A stretch of 64,000 nt of DNA from AR12 sp036265915 (GTDB taxonomy: Bacteria > Methylomirabilota > Methylomirabilia > Rokubacteriales > CSP1-6), in contig DATAOC010000043.1 of NCBI GenBank assembly GCA_036265915.1, positions 10,910-74,909 of the forward strand, read 5' to 3'. The notes beneath the pieces are model-generated. The model did no database searches. It saw nothing but the letters and a program-made list of their open reading frames with translations, and had not been told where the DNA came from. The position numbers and the translations under genes are program-made. Positions 23,815 through 31,551 of the stretch are shown piece by piece (position 1 is the first letter of the stretch; each line of letters starts with the position of its first letter).

Positions 23815-26800
23815 TCAGCGGAGGCGTCGCGCGAGCCGCCGGCAGCGCTCGACGAGCGGCCGCATGCCGTGCTCCTCGGCGATGTCCTGCGCCTGGTCCA
23901 GCTCGGCGGCGGCGGCGCCGTGCTCGCCGTCGGCAGCTTCCACCTCGGCCAGGGCGAGCCGTGCCCAGCCCTCGCACCAGTGCTCGCCTTGCCGCACGGC
24001 GAACGCGATGGCCTCGTTCACCGTGCGCCGCGCCGCCTCGCGGTCGCCGAGCGCCAGCTGCGCCAGGCCGAGCGTCGTCAGCTGGGTGGCTCGCACGACG
24101 AGGACGCCGGCCGCCTCGTGCAGCGCGATGGATTCCTGGATGGCGCGGACGGCGTCCTCCGGGCGGTCCGAATGGATGTAGGCGCGCGCGAGAAACCGCG
24201 AGGCGTTGATCAGCTGGCCCACGAACTTCTTCTCACGACACGTGGCGGCCGTTGCTTCGAGGAGCGGGATCGCCTCGTCGAGGCGGCCGACGTGCACGAG
24301 CGCGGCGCCCTGATAGGCGGCCACGGTCATCTGGCTGTACAGGTGACCGCTGGCATCGGCCGCCGCCCGGCCGCGCTCGAGCATGGCGAATCCGCCGGCG
24401 ACGTCGCCGAGCTCGCACAGCGCCTCGGCGGCGTTGGCGGCGGCGCTGCAATACGGCTGGCCCGAGAGCCCGAACCGCTCCGTCGCGCGCGGCCCCTCGA
24501 GCAGGCTCATGATCTCCCGGTAGTGGCCGACGGCCTCCGCAAACCGTCCCTGGCCGATCCGCGCGTGCCCCATGTACAGCAACCCGGTCACGCGCAGCGC
24601 AAGATCGTCGCGCGCGGCGGCGCGCTCCAGGCAGCGCGTGCCGTACTCGATCGCGACGTCGTGCTCGCCCTTCGCCCAGTGGTGCTGCACGAAGTACGCG
24701 TAGATCGTGTCGAGCACGTCGCCGAAGCCGTGACGCGCGGCCAGCGCCTCGGCGTCCTTGTAGAGCTGGAACAGGCGGTCGGGCTGGCCGCCGCGCCAGA
24801 GCGGCGCGCGCATGGCGAGTCGCACGTCGGTGCCGGTGCGCGCGTGCTCCGGAGTCTCCGGCAGGTGGCGCAGCGCCTCCAGCACTGCCTCGTAGTACTC
24901 CACGGCCTTGTCGTCGGCGCAGAGGGCGGCGGCGCGCTCGGCGGCGTCACGCGCGTAGCGCGCGACCTTGTCCCAGACCTCCCCGCGGCGGAAGTGATAG
25001 ACGAGCTCTTCCGTCCGACCCTCGAGGCGTCCCGCGTGCAGCTCCTCGAGGGCGGCGCCGATCATGCCGTGCAGCCGGCGCCGCTCGGCCTGCAGCAGCG
25101 AGGCGTATGCGACGTCCTGCGTCAGCGCGTGGCGGAACACGTACTCGAGGTCCACCAGCGCGGTCTTCTCGTAGATCAGCTCGATGCGCTTCAGCTCGGT
25201 CAGGCTGCGCTCGAGGTCGTTGTGCAGATCCGAGACGCGTCGCAGCAGGTCGAGGGCAAACTCCCGCCCGATGACCGAGGCGGTCTGCACCGTGCGCTTG
25301 GCCGGCTCCTCCAGCCGGTCGAGGCGCGCGGCGATGACGTCCTGCACCGTTTCCGGCACGATCAGCGTCGCCGCCGTCGCCGCGAGCACCAGGCGATCGC
25401 CCTCGGCGCGCACGCCGCCGCTCTCCACGAGCGCCCGCCCCAGCTCCTCGAGGAAGAAGGGATTGCCCTCCGCCTTGTCGGCGATGCGCGCGGCGAGCTC
25501 GGCCGGGAGCTCCGGCACGCCGAGCGTGGAGCGGACGATCTGCACGGCGTCGTCCGCATCCACCGGCCGCAGCGCGATGCGCCAGTGGTACGTGCGGTCG
25601 CCGAACGGCTGCTGGTACACCGGCCGGTACGTCACCACGAGCAGGATCGGCATGCCGGGAGCGACGTCGGCGAGCGAGACGAGCAGCTCGTCGGACGCGC
25701 GGTCGATCCAGTGCGCATCCTCGATCACCAGCACCAGCGGACGCTCGCGGCTGTCCGCGGCGAGCAGCTGCTGGATCGCGCCCACCAGACGGACACGGCG
25801 CTGCGCGGGGTCCATGGCTGCTACCGTCGGATCGCCCGGGTCCAGCGCCAGCAGCAGCCGCACATACGGCTCGACGGCGGCGGTCGCGGTCCGGAGCCCG
25901 GCTCGCACGCGCTCGACCATGCGGGCCTCATCGTCGGCGTCCTCGATCCCGAACCGCTGCTTGACGACGTCGACGATCGGCAGGAAGGGGATCGACTGGC
26001 CGAACGAGATGCAATCCGCCTGCAGCCAGGTGACGTCGCCGGCGCGACGCCGGAACTCGAGCAGGAGACGCGACTTGCCGATGCCGGCCTCGCCGACGAT
26101 GAGCGCCACCTGCCCGCGGCCGCTGCGCGCGGCCGCGAGCGCGCGCTCGAGCGTGGCGACGGTATCGTCGCGGCCGACGAACGGCGACAGGCCGTGAGCG
26201 GCGCGCGCGGTGAGGCGCGAGACGTGCGGTCGCGCGCGGATGAGCTCCCACGCCGCCACCGCCTGCGCGCGGTTCTTCACGCTGAAGGTCCCGAGCGCAC
26301 GGAGCTCGAAGTACGGCGCGATCGGCCGCTCGGTGGCGTCGGCGACCACCACCTGTCCCGGCTCGGCGAGCTGCTGCATCCGCGCCGCCGTGTTGGTGGT
26401 GTCGCCGACGGCGGTGTAGTCCATCCTGAGGTTGTCGCCGATGGCGCCGACCACGACCAGACCGGTGTTGAGCCCCATGCGCATGCGAAAATCGATCCGG
26501 CGCGTGCGCGCAAGCTCCTCGCGGTAGCGCGCCAGCGTGGCCTGCATGGCGAGCGCGGCGTGGGCGGCGCGCTGCGCATGATCCTCGTGGGCGACCGGCG
26601 CGCCGAAGAGCGCCATGAGCCCGTCGCCGAGAAACTGGTTCACCGTGCCCTCGTAGCGATGGATCTCGGCGAGCATGAGCTCGAAGGCCCGGTTGATCAG
26701 CGCGTGCACGTCCTCGGGATCGAGCCGCTCGGAGATCGACGTGAAGCCCGACACGTCCGCAAAGAGGACCGTCACCTGCTTGCGCTCGCCCGCGAGCGCC

Positions 26801-27102
26801 GAGCGCTCCTTGAGAATGCGCTCGGCCAGGTGCGCGGGCGTGTAGGCGTGCGGCGACGCGAAGCGCGTCCCGGCCGCCGCCGCCGCCGCGGGCGGCGCCC
26901 CTGTCCCGGCCGCCGCGCCTGCTGGCACCGACGGCTCCCCCATCGTGACCGCGCTACCGCACGCGCTGCAGAAGCGCGCGCCCGGCGTCACGGCGGCGCC
27001 GCACGCGGCGCACGGGATCTCGAGCCGCGTGCCGCACTGCTCGCAAAAACGCGCGCCCGCTCGTTGCTCCGTCTGGCATCCAGGGCATCGCATCCCGGTC
27101 AT
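23815..27102 (-). CDS. Zinc-ribbon class III adenylate/guanylate cyclase with AAA ATPase and TPR tail
   Basis: About 1095 residues. Two double-Cys zinc ribbons open the protein (CPGC..CEQC and CAAC..CSAC, about residues 6-49). A class III cyclase domain follows (about 110-290; VLFADVSGFTSIS and FLGDGLMALF carry the metal-binding Asp residues), then an ATPase (Walker A GEAGIGKS, Walker B LVLVIEDAHW, about 310-650), then a long TPR-like helical region to the end. This is a cytosolic signalling giant of a type common in soil bacteria; the ligand is unknown. ATG 27102 is chosen, with 27093 as the alternative; TATACT lies about 14 nt upstream and no ribosome site is seen. Confidence 0.88.
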   Translation of the reverse strand: MTGMRCPGCQTEQRAGARFCEQCGTRLEIPCAACGAAVTPGARFCSACGSAVTMGEPSVPAGAAAGTGAPPAAAAAAGTRFASPHAYTPAHLAERILKERSALAGERKQVTVLFADVSGFTSISERLDPEDVHALINRAFELMLAEIHRYEGTVNQFLGDGLMALFGAPVAHEDHAQRAAHAALAMQATLARYREELARTRRIDFRMRMGLNTGLVVVGAIGDNLRMDYTAVGDTTNTAARMQQLAEPGQVVVADATERPIAPYFELRALGTFSVKNRAQAVAAWELIRARPHVSRLTARAAHGLSPFVGRDDTVATLERALAAARSGRGQVALIVGEAGIGKSRLLLEFRRRAGDVTWLQADCISFGQSIPFLPIVDVVKQRFGIEDADDEARMVERVRAGLRTATAAVEPYVRLLLALDPGDPTVAAMDPAQRRVRLVGAIQQLLAADSRERPLVLVIEDAHWIDRASDELLVSLADVAPGMPILLVVTYRPVYQQPFGDRTYHWRIALRPVDADDAVQIVRSTLGVPELPAELAARIADKAEGNPFFLEELGRALVESGGVRAEGDRLVLAATAATLIVPETVQDVIAARLDRLEEPAKRTVQTASVIGREFALDLLRRVSDLHNDLERSLTELKRIELIYEKTALVDLEYVFRHALTQDVAYASLLQAERRRLHGMIGAALEELHAGRLEGRTEELVYHFRRGEVWDKVARYARDAAERAAALCADDKAVEYYEAVLEALRHLPETPEHARTGTDVRLAMRAPLWRGGQPDRLFQLYKDAEALAARHGFGDVLDTIYAYFVQHHWAKGEHDVAIEYGTRCLERAAARDDLALRVTGLLYMGHARIGQGRFAEAVGHYREIMSLLEGPRATERFGLSGQPYCSAAANAAEALCELGDVAGGFAMLERGRAAADASGHLYSQMTVAAYQGAALVHVGRLDEAIPLLEATAATCREKKFVGQLINASRFLARAYIHSDRPEDAVRAIQESIALHEAAGVLVVRATQLTTLGLAQLALGDREAARRTVNEAIAFAVRQGEHWCEGWARLALAEVEAADGEHGAAAAELDQAQDIAEEHGMRPLVERCRRLARRLR

Positions 27103-27170
27103 TGTACGGCTGTGGCAGTATAGCGGCCGTGCGAGAGCTTGCGTGCGAGGCCGCACGCGGAGGAGCGTCG

Positions 27171-28094
27171 ATGAACTACCGGCCGGTCGAGATGTGGGGC
27201 GCGCTGCCTGACGGCATGAGCTTCGTGGAGGCGACCAGCGTCGCCGTCGATACCAGCGACGACGTGTACGTGTTCAACCGCGGCGCGCACCCGGTGATCG
27301 TCTTCGATCGCACCGGACGGTTCAAGCGCACGTGGGGTCAGGGGATGTTTCGCCGCGCGCACGGCATCACGGTCGGTCCAGACGGCTCGCTGTGGCTCAC
27401 CGACGACCTGCACCACACCATCCGGCAGTTCACGCCGGAGGGCAAGTGCCTGCTCACCATCGGTGATCCCGACACGCCGTCGACGCTGCAGGGCGGCCAG
27501 CCGTTCAACCGTCCCACGCACGTGGCCATCTCGCCGAAGACCGGTGATGTCTTCATCTCGGACGGCTACGGCAACTCGCGCGTGCACAAGTACGACCCGA
27601 AGGGCCGGCACCTGCTCTCGTGGGGCGAGCCGGGCACCGATCCGGGCTGCTTCAACCTCCCGCACAACATCGCGACCGACGCCGCCGGCCTCGTCTACGT
27701 CGCCGATCGCGAGAACCACCGCGTGCAGATCTTCGACGCCAACGGACGTTACCAGGGCCAGTGGAACAACCTCCACCGCCCGTGCGGCCTGGCCGCCGAC
27801 GCGCGGCTCGGTGACATCTTCTTCGTCGGCGAGCTGCCGACGCATCTGCCGGTGAACAAGGACGTGCCGAACCTCGGCGCGCGTGTGAGCATCCTGTCGC
27901 TGAAGGGCCAGCTGCTCGGCCGCATCGGCGGCCGCTTCGCTGGCGAGAAGCCGGGCGAGTTCGTGGCGCCGCACGGCTGCGCCGTCGACTCGCGGGGCGA
28001 TCTGTACGTGGCGGAGGTCTCGTGGACGGCGAAGGGCAGCCAGGAGACGCCGCCGCGCGAGATCCGCTCGCTGCAGAAGTTCGAGCGCTACTAG
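27171..28094 (+). CDS. NHL-repeat beta-propeller protein
   Basis: A 307-residue protein built of five or six NHL repeats (RAHGITVGPDGSLWLTD, PTHVAISPKTGDVFISDGYGN, LPHNIATDAAGLVYVADREN, APHGCAVDSRGDLYVAE). The fold resembles peptidyl-alpha-hydroxyglycine lyase propellers, but no signal peptide is visible. GGAGGAG precedes the ATG. It diverges from the giant cyclase gene and is followed 2 nt later by the pterin dehydratase gene. Enzymatic or binding role unknown. Confidence 0.82.
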   Translation: MNYRPVEMWGALPDGMSFVEATSVAVDTSDDVYVFNRGAHPVIVFDRTGRFKRTWGQGMFRRAHGITVGPDGSLWLTDDLHHTIRQFTPEGKCLLTIGDPDTPSTLQGGQPFNRPTHVAISPKTGDVFISDGYGNSRVHKYDPKGRHLLSWGEPGTDPGCFNLPHNIATDAAGLVYVADRENHRVQIFDANGRYQGQWNNLHRPCGLAADARLGDIFFVGELPTHLPVNKDVPNLGARVSILSLKGQLLGRIGGRFAGEKPGEFVAPHGCAVDSRGDLYVAEVSWTAKGSQETPPREIRSLQKFERY

Positions 28095-28096
28095 CC

Positions 28097-28363
28097 GTGG
28101 ACGAGACGGCCATCGACGCGGCACTGGCGCGAGTCCCGGGCTGGCGGCGCGAGGGTCGTACCATCACCCGCGGCTACCGCTTCGCCGATTTCCGCGAGGC
28201 GCTGGCGTTCGTCAACCGCGTGGGCGAGCTGGCCGAGCGCCACCACCACCACCCGGACATCCTCGTCCACTACAACGAAGTCACGCTGACGCTCTGGAGC
28301 CACGACGCGGGCGGCGTCACTGGACGCGACTTCCGGCTCGCGGCGGCCATCGACGCCGCCTGA
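28097..28363 (+). CDS. 4a-hydroxytetrahydrobiopterin dehydratase (pterin-4a-carbinolamine dehydratase)
   Basis: An 88-residue PCD/PhhB protein. The active-site signature ERHHHHPDILVHYNEV is intact (E-x-H-H-H-H-P-x-x-x-x-x-Y), with the preceding YRFADFREALAFVNRV helix. It regenerates the pterin cofactor of aromatic amino acid hydroxylases, or serves as a molybdopterin-related relative. The GTG at 28097 follows the NHL stop by 2 nt. The last codons and stop lie inside the 171-bp inverted repeat. Confidence 0.87.
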   Translation: MDETAIDAALARVPGWRREGRTITRGYRFADFREALAFVNRVGELAERHHHHPDILVHYNEVTLTLWSHDAGGVTGRDFRLAAAIDAA

Positions 28364-28527
28364 GCGCGCGCCCGCGCCGGCCCGGGTGTCCCCCGCGGGA
28401 CCACGCAAATCGACGATGGGTTGGCGCCTGTCAGCGTTGAAACGATTCAGGGTCGGGGCCGACGCTTTACCCTAAAGCACGGGTCCCACGGGGGACACCC
28501 GGGCCGGCGCGGGCGCGCGCTCAGGCG
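28357..28527. repeat. 171-bp element: 46-bp inverted repeat around a structured 79-nt spacer
   Basis: Arms 28357-28402 and 28482-28527 are reverse complements with a single mismatch (28396/28488), 45 of 46 pairs. The spacer has its own nested repeats: AGGGT (28449-28453) with ACCCT (28469-28473), and GTCGG-GG-CCGAC (28452-28463). The element spans the stop of the pterin dehydratase gene and ends 4 nt before the stop of the convergent alcohol dehydrogenase gene. It may act as a bidirectional terminator, but the arm length is more like a MITE or other palindromic mobile element. Confidence 0.8.
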
Positions 28528-28531
28528 CGCG

Positions 28532-29821
28532 CTACCAGTACTGCATCGCGTCGCGGAGGATCCAGTCGAGCTCGGCGGCGCCGATGGTGCGTGGGGCGCC
28601 GGCCAAGAGGCGTGGCTGCTTGAGCGTGCCGTCGATGAGGGCGGGGACATCCCGCTCGGTGTAGCCGACGGCGGTCAGGCCATTCGCGATGCCGACGTCG
28701 CGCATCAGGCCGAGCAGCGCCTGCGGCAGCGCCTCGCGGCGCTCGCGCGCGCCGAGCCCGCTCACCGGGGCGCCGAGCAGCTCGGCGGCGCGCAGGTGGC
28801 GGTCGGGCGACGTCGCGTAGGTGAAGCGGAATGTCGATGGGGCGGTCAGGATCACGGAGACGCCGTGCGGGATGAGCGGGTGGCGGGTGCGATAGCCGGT
28901 CGGGACGTAGTCGCGCACGAGACCGGCGATGGGATATGCGACGGCGTGCGGCACGTGGACGCCGGCGCTGCCGAAGCCGATGCCCGCATAGTTGGCGGCG
29001 AGCGCCAGGTGCACGCGCGCCTCCAGATCGTCGCCGTTCAGGACCGCGCGCCGAAGGTAACGGCCGACGTACTCGATCGCTTTCTCGCACCAGATGTCAC
29101 TGGCCGGGTTGGCGCCGATGTAGGCGGGGCGATCGGGCGGATGGTACTTCGGGCGCGCGTTGTACGGCCGCGTCGTGTACGACTCGATCGCGTGGGTGAG
29201 GATGTCGGCGCCGGCGGCCGCGGTGACTTCGGGCGGAACGGTCAGCGTGTTCAGCGGATCGACAATGCCGAGCGTCGGCCGCAAGAGCCGGTGCGACACG
29301 CCGGCTTTCACGTTCTGGTCCACGACGTGCGTCACCGCGACCGGCGTGGTCTCGCTGCCGGTGCCGGCGGTGGTCGGCACGGCGATGAGCGGCCGCAGGG
29401 GGCCGGGCACCGGGACGCCTTTGCCGACCGGCTTGTTGATGTAGTCGAGCAGCGGCGCCGGATGCGTGGCGAGCAGGTTGACGGCCTTGCACGTATCGAT
29501 GCTCGAGCCGCCGCCGACCGCGATGTAGCCGTCCACGTCCTTGCCGCGCGTGACGGCCGCGGCCTCTTCCATCGATCGATCCGTCGGCTCCACCTCGACG
29601 CCGTCGTAGATCTCGGCCTTGATGCCCTCCTCGCCGAGCAGGCCGCGGATGCGCTCCGGGAGCCCCAGCTCCGCGATGTGGCGGTCGGTGACGATGAGCA
29701 CGCGCGAGAGCCCGAGGCGGCGCGCGTCGAACGCGATCTCCTCGGTGGCGCCGACGCCGAACTTGATCGGCGACATCTCGAGCACGAACACCGTCTCGGT
29801 GGGAAGCGTGACGCCCTTCAT
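28532..29821 (-). CDS. Iron-containing alcohol dehydrogenase, hydroxyacid-oxoacid transhydrogenase-like
   Basis: A 429-residue group III dehydrogenase. It has the nucleotide motif VGGGSSIDTCKA, PTTAGTGSET, and metal-ligand histidines in DILTHAIESY, HVPHAVAYPI and PHGVSVILT. The long insert between them (residues about 215-250, ARPKYHPPDRPAYIGANPASD) matches ADHFE1/HOT-type enzymes that oxidise 4-hydroxybutyrate with 2-oxoglutarate. A consensus TATAAT ends 7 nt before ATG 29821 and no ribosome site is present, so a leaderless message is likely; a TTG 18 nt upstream would overlap the -10 and is rejected. Confidence 0.88.
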   Translation of the reverse strand: MKGVTLPTETVFVLEMSPIKFGVGATEEIAFDARRLGLSRVLIVTDRHIAELGLPERIRGLLGEEGIKAEIYDGVEVEPTDRSMEEAAAVTRGKDVDGYIAVGGGSSIDTCKAVNLLATHPAPLLDYINKPVGKGVPVPGPLRPLIAVPTTAGTGSETTPVAVTHVVDQNVKAGVSHRLLRPTLGIVDPLNTLTVPPEVTAAAGADILTHAIESYTTRPYNARPKYHPPDRPAYIGANPASDIWCEKAIEYVGRYLRRAVLNGDDLEARVHLALAANYAGIGFGSAGVHVPHAVAYPIAGLVRDYVPTGYRTRHPLIPHGVSVILTAPSTFRFTYATSPDRHLRAAELLGAPVSGLGARERREALPQALLGLMRDVGIANGLTAVGYTERDVPALIDGTLKQPRLLAGAPRTIGAAELDWILRDAMQYW

Positions 29822-29860
29822 GTCCGGAATTATAGCCAACCGGTGCTAGACTCGCCCGCC

Positions 29861-30331
29861 ATGAGCGATCTCCCCGACGTCTTCCGTGACTTCTTCGCCA
29901 ATCTCACCGAGCAGCGCGATCGCACTCCCGGCTTCGATGCGTTCCGCGTGTGCTTCGGCTGCGGCCCCGAGCATCCGACCGGCCTTCGCGTGCGCTGCTT
30001 CACGACGGAGGAAGGCGTGGCGTCGCCGATCGTGGTACCGCGCGTCTACGAGGGACCACCCGGCGCCGTCCACGGCGGCATCGTCGCCGCGTATCTCGAC
30101 GAGGTGCTCGGCGGTGCAGCCGCCAACGCGACGGGCAGGGTGGTGGTGACGGGAGAGCTGACGGTGCGATACGTGCAACCGGTGCCGAGCGAGACGCCGC
30201 TGCTCGGCCGCGGTCGCCTGGTGACGAACCACGGCCGCTACGTCGACGTGGAAGGCAGCCTGGAAGAATTCAGCGCCCGGCGCGTCGTGGCGACCGCGCG
30301 CGGGCGCTTCTTTCCGATCGAGCCGCGCTAG
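29861..30331 (+). CDS. PaaI/hotdog-fold thioesterase
   Basis: A 156-residue hotdog protein. The conserved VHGGIVAAYLDEVLG helix motif (HGG with downstream Asp/Glu) and VRYVQPVPSETPL match acyl-CoA thioesterases of the PaaI/4HBT group. An N-terminal CFGCG segment, seen in some relatives, could be structural. TAGACT lies 8 nt before the ATG with no ribosome site. It diverges from the iron alcohol dehydrogenase across 39 bp and overlaps the convergent transglycosylase gene by 4 nt. Confidence 0.83.
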   Translation: MSDLPDVFRDFFANLTEQRDRTPGFDAFRVCFGCGPEHPTGLRVRCFTTEEGVASPIVVPRVYEGPPGAVHGGIVAAYLDEVLGGAAANATGRVVVTGELTVRYVQPVPSETPLLGRGRLVTNHGRYVDVEGSLEEFSARRVVATARGRFFPIEPR

Positions 30332-30981
30332 GCGCGGATCAGCAGCGTCGTGAGCACCGGGCTCTGTTTCGGGACCTCGCGGAAGCGGCAGCGCAGCTCG
30401 GACCGCTCGAGGATCTCCACGTAGGCGCCCATCACCATCCGGTAGTAGTGCGGGTGCCGGCCGGCGGGACCGCCGTTGTACTCGGTGAGCGCATCACGCA
30501 CGTTCGGCTTGCGCGACAGGATGTCGCGCAGGTACGCCATGGCCACGCGGGTGGCGATGACGGGATCGGCGAGGTCCCCGAGATCGCGGCCGGACTTCGT
30601 GAGCGACGCCCGTTTCACGCGACCGACGATCGGCTCCATGAGCGCAGCCGTGCTCGGCAGAACCTGGAAGATGCCGATCTCACCGGCGGCGCCGACGGCG
30701 TCGTGCTTGAACTCCGACTCGACCTCCGCCTGTGCGAGCACGAGACAATGATCGAGGTTCGACTTCTGGGCCTCCGAAACCAGAACCTCGGGAAAGCGCT
30801 GGAACGCCCGGATGGGCGCCTGGGGATTCTTGAACGCCACATACTGCAGAATCGAGCGGTTCAACCGCTCCGCGTCCGCTTCACCGGCGACGGCGATCAT
30901 CTGGCGCGTCAGGATCAAGCCCCCGACCGCGACTGCAACCGCCAACGTCAGCCCCGCGAGCGCCCTGCTGTGACGACTCAT
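30328..30981 (-). CDS. Lytic transglycosylase (SLT domain), membrane-anchored
   Basis: A 217-residue protein with an N-terminal uncleaved signal or anchor (residues 8-27). The SLT core starts at AQAEVESEFKHDAVGAAGEIGIFQVLPSTA; Glu in VESEF is the likely catalytic residue, and GEIGIFQ replaces the common GAMGLMQ. YNGGP near residue 170 is the second conserved block. It would cleave peptidoglycan in the periplasm. A strong AGGAGGAA site precedes the ATG. No type III/IV secretion or flagellar genes are nearby. Confidence 0.82.
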   Translation of the reverse strand: MSRHSRALAGLTLAVAVAVGGLILTRQMIAVAGEADAERLNRSILQYVAFKNPQAPIRAFQRFPEVLVSEAQKSNLDHCLVLAQAEVESEFKHDAVGAAGEIGIFQVLPSTAALMEPIVGRVKRASLTKSGRDLGDLADPVIATRVAMAYLRDILSRKPNVRDALTEYNGGPAGRHPHYYRMVMGAYVEILERSELRCRFREVPKQSPVLTTLLIRA

Positions 30982-31105
30982 ACCTGTTCCTCCTGTCGGT
31001 AATCACGACCTGTACAGCCGTCTCGCCTACTGAGGAACGAATGAGGGATGGATGATTGAAGTCGAGGAAATCTAGCAGCGCCAGACGCTCGATGCAACCC
31101 TTAGT

Positions 31106-31131
31106 TGTGGTGAGAGTAAGGTTCTACCACA
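31106..31131. promoter_or_regulatory. Inverted repeat, possible activator site for the second csbD promoter
   Basis: TGTGGT-N14-ACCACA, perfect 6-bp arms, about 110 bp upstream of the -24 element at 31241. That distance is typical of upstream activator sites for sigma-54 enhancer-binding proteins. Confidence 0.4.
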
Positions 31132-31240
31132 GGCGGCGTCAGCGCCGTGACGCGCGCGATGGCACTTTCGGAAAAATCGGCGCTTAGCGCGCAGCGCCGG
31201 CGAGCTGCTCCGCGCCGGAACGGCACGTCATCGACTTCAC

Positions 31241-31255
31241 TGGCAGTCGCCTTGC
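31241..31255 (+). promoter_or_regulatory. Sigma-54 type promoter of the second csbD gene
   Basis: TGGCAG-N5-TTGC, with A and C following, has the invariant GG and GC at the correct spacing, 54 nt before the ATG at 31309. Confidence 0.65.
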
Positions 31256-31308
31256 ACCCTCGTTCTCCGTGGATCGCGCGAAGGCGACCCGCGAGGGGAG
31301 GCAATCGT

Positions 31309-31518
31309 ATGAATCGTGACGACATCAAGGGCAAGGCCGAGAAGGCAAAGGGCTACGTCAAGGAAGAAGCCGGCGAGCTGCTGAACGATCGCGATCTCGA
31401 GGCCGAGGGCAAAGCCGAGCGTGCAGGCGGCAAGCTTCGCGAGGGATTTGGCAAGGCGAAGGACAAGGCGAGCGACACGCTGCGCGACGCCGCCGACAAG
31501 ATCGACGACAAGGAGTAG
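31309..31518 (+). CDS. CsbD-family stress protein (second copy)
   Basis: A 69-residue CsbD-like protein, paralogous to the one at 13905: MNRDDIKGKAEKAKGYVKEEAG, then NDRDLEAEGKAER and a Lys/Asp-rich tail. The two share the same layout and both have a sigma-54 type promoter. GGGGAGG is placed 8-9 nt before the ATG. A strong hairpin follows. Role in stress inferred from the family only. Confidence 0.88.
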   Translation: MNRDDIKGKAEKAKGYVKEEAGELLNDRDLEAEGKAERAGGKLREGFGKAKDKASDTLRDAADKIDDKE

Positions 31519-31524
31519 CTCCGG

Positions 31525-31551
31525 GGGACCGGCGCCCTCGGCGCCGGTCCC
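31525..31551. terminator. Bidirectional hairpin between csbD and acyl-CoA synthetase genes
   Basis: Perfect 12-bp stem GGGACCGGCGCC-CTC-GGCGCCGGTCCC fills the gap between the two convergent genes and ends against the synthetase stop. Confidence 0.75.

Larger units (their letters stand above)
30982..31308. other. 327-bp divergent intergenic region
   Basis: Between the transglycosylase gene (minus) and the second csbD gene (plus). It holds the transglycosylase ribosome site at its left end, an inverted repeat at 31106-31131 and a sigma-54 type promoter at 31241-31255. I see no further gene or RNA in it. The left 120 bp are markedly less GC-rich than the genes around it. Confidence 0.6.

Noticed and set aside
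30982..31308. Possible tRNA or riboswitch in the longest intergenic region
   Set aside because: I could not fold a cloverleaf or a known riboswitch core; the region is explained by two promoters and an inverted repeat.
31101..31334. A 77-codon minus-strand frame in the csbD promoter region
   Set aside because: It overlaps the sigma-54 promoter and the csbD start, has no ribosome site and no conserved features.
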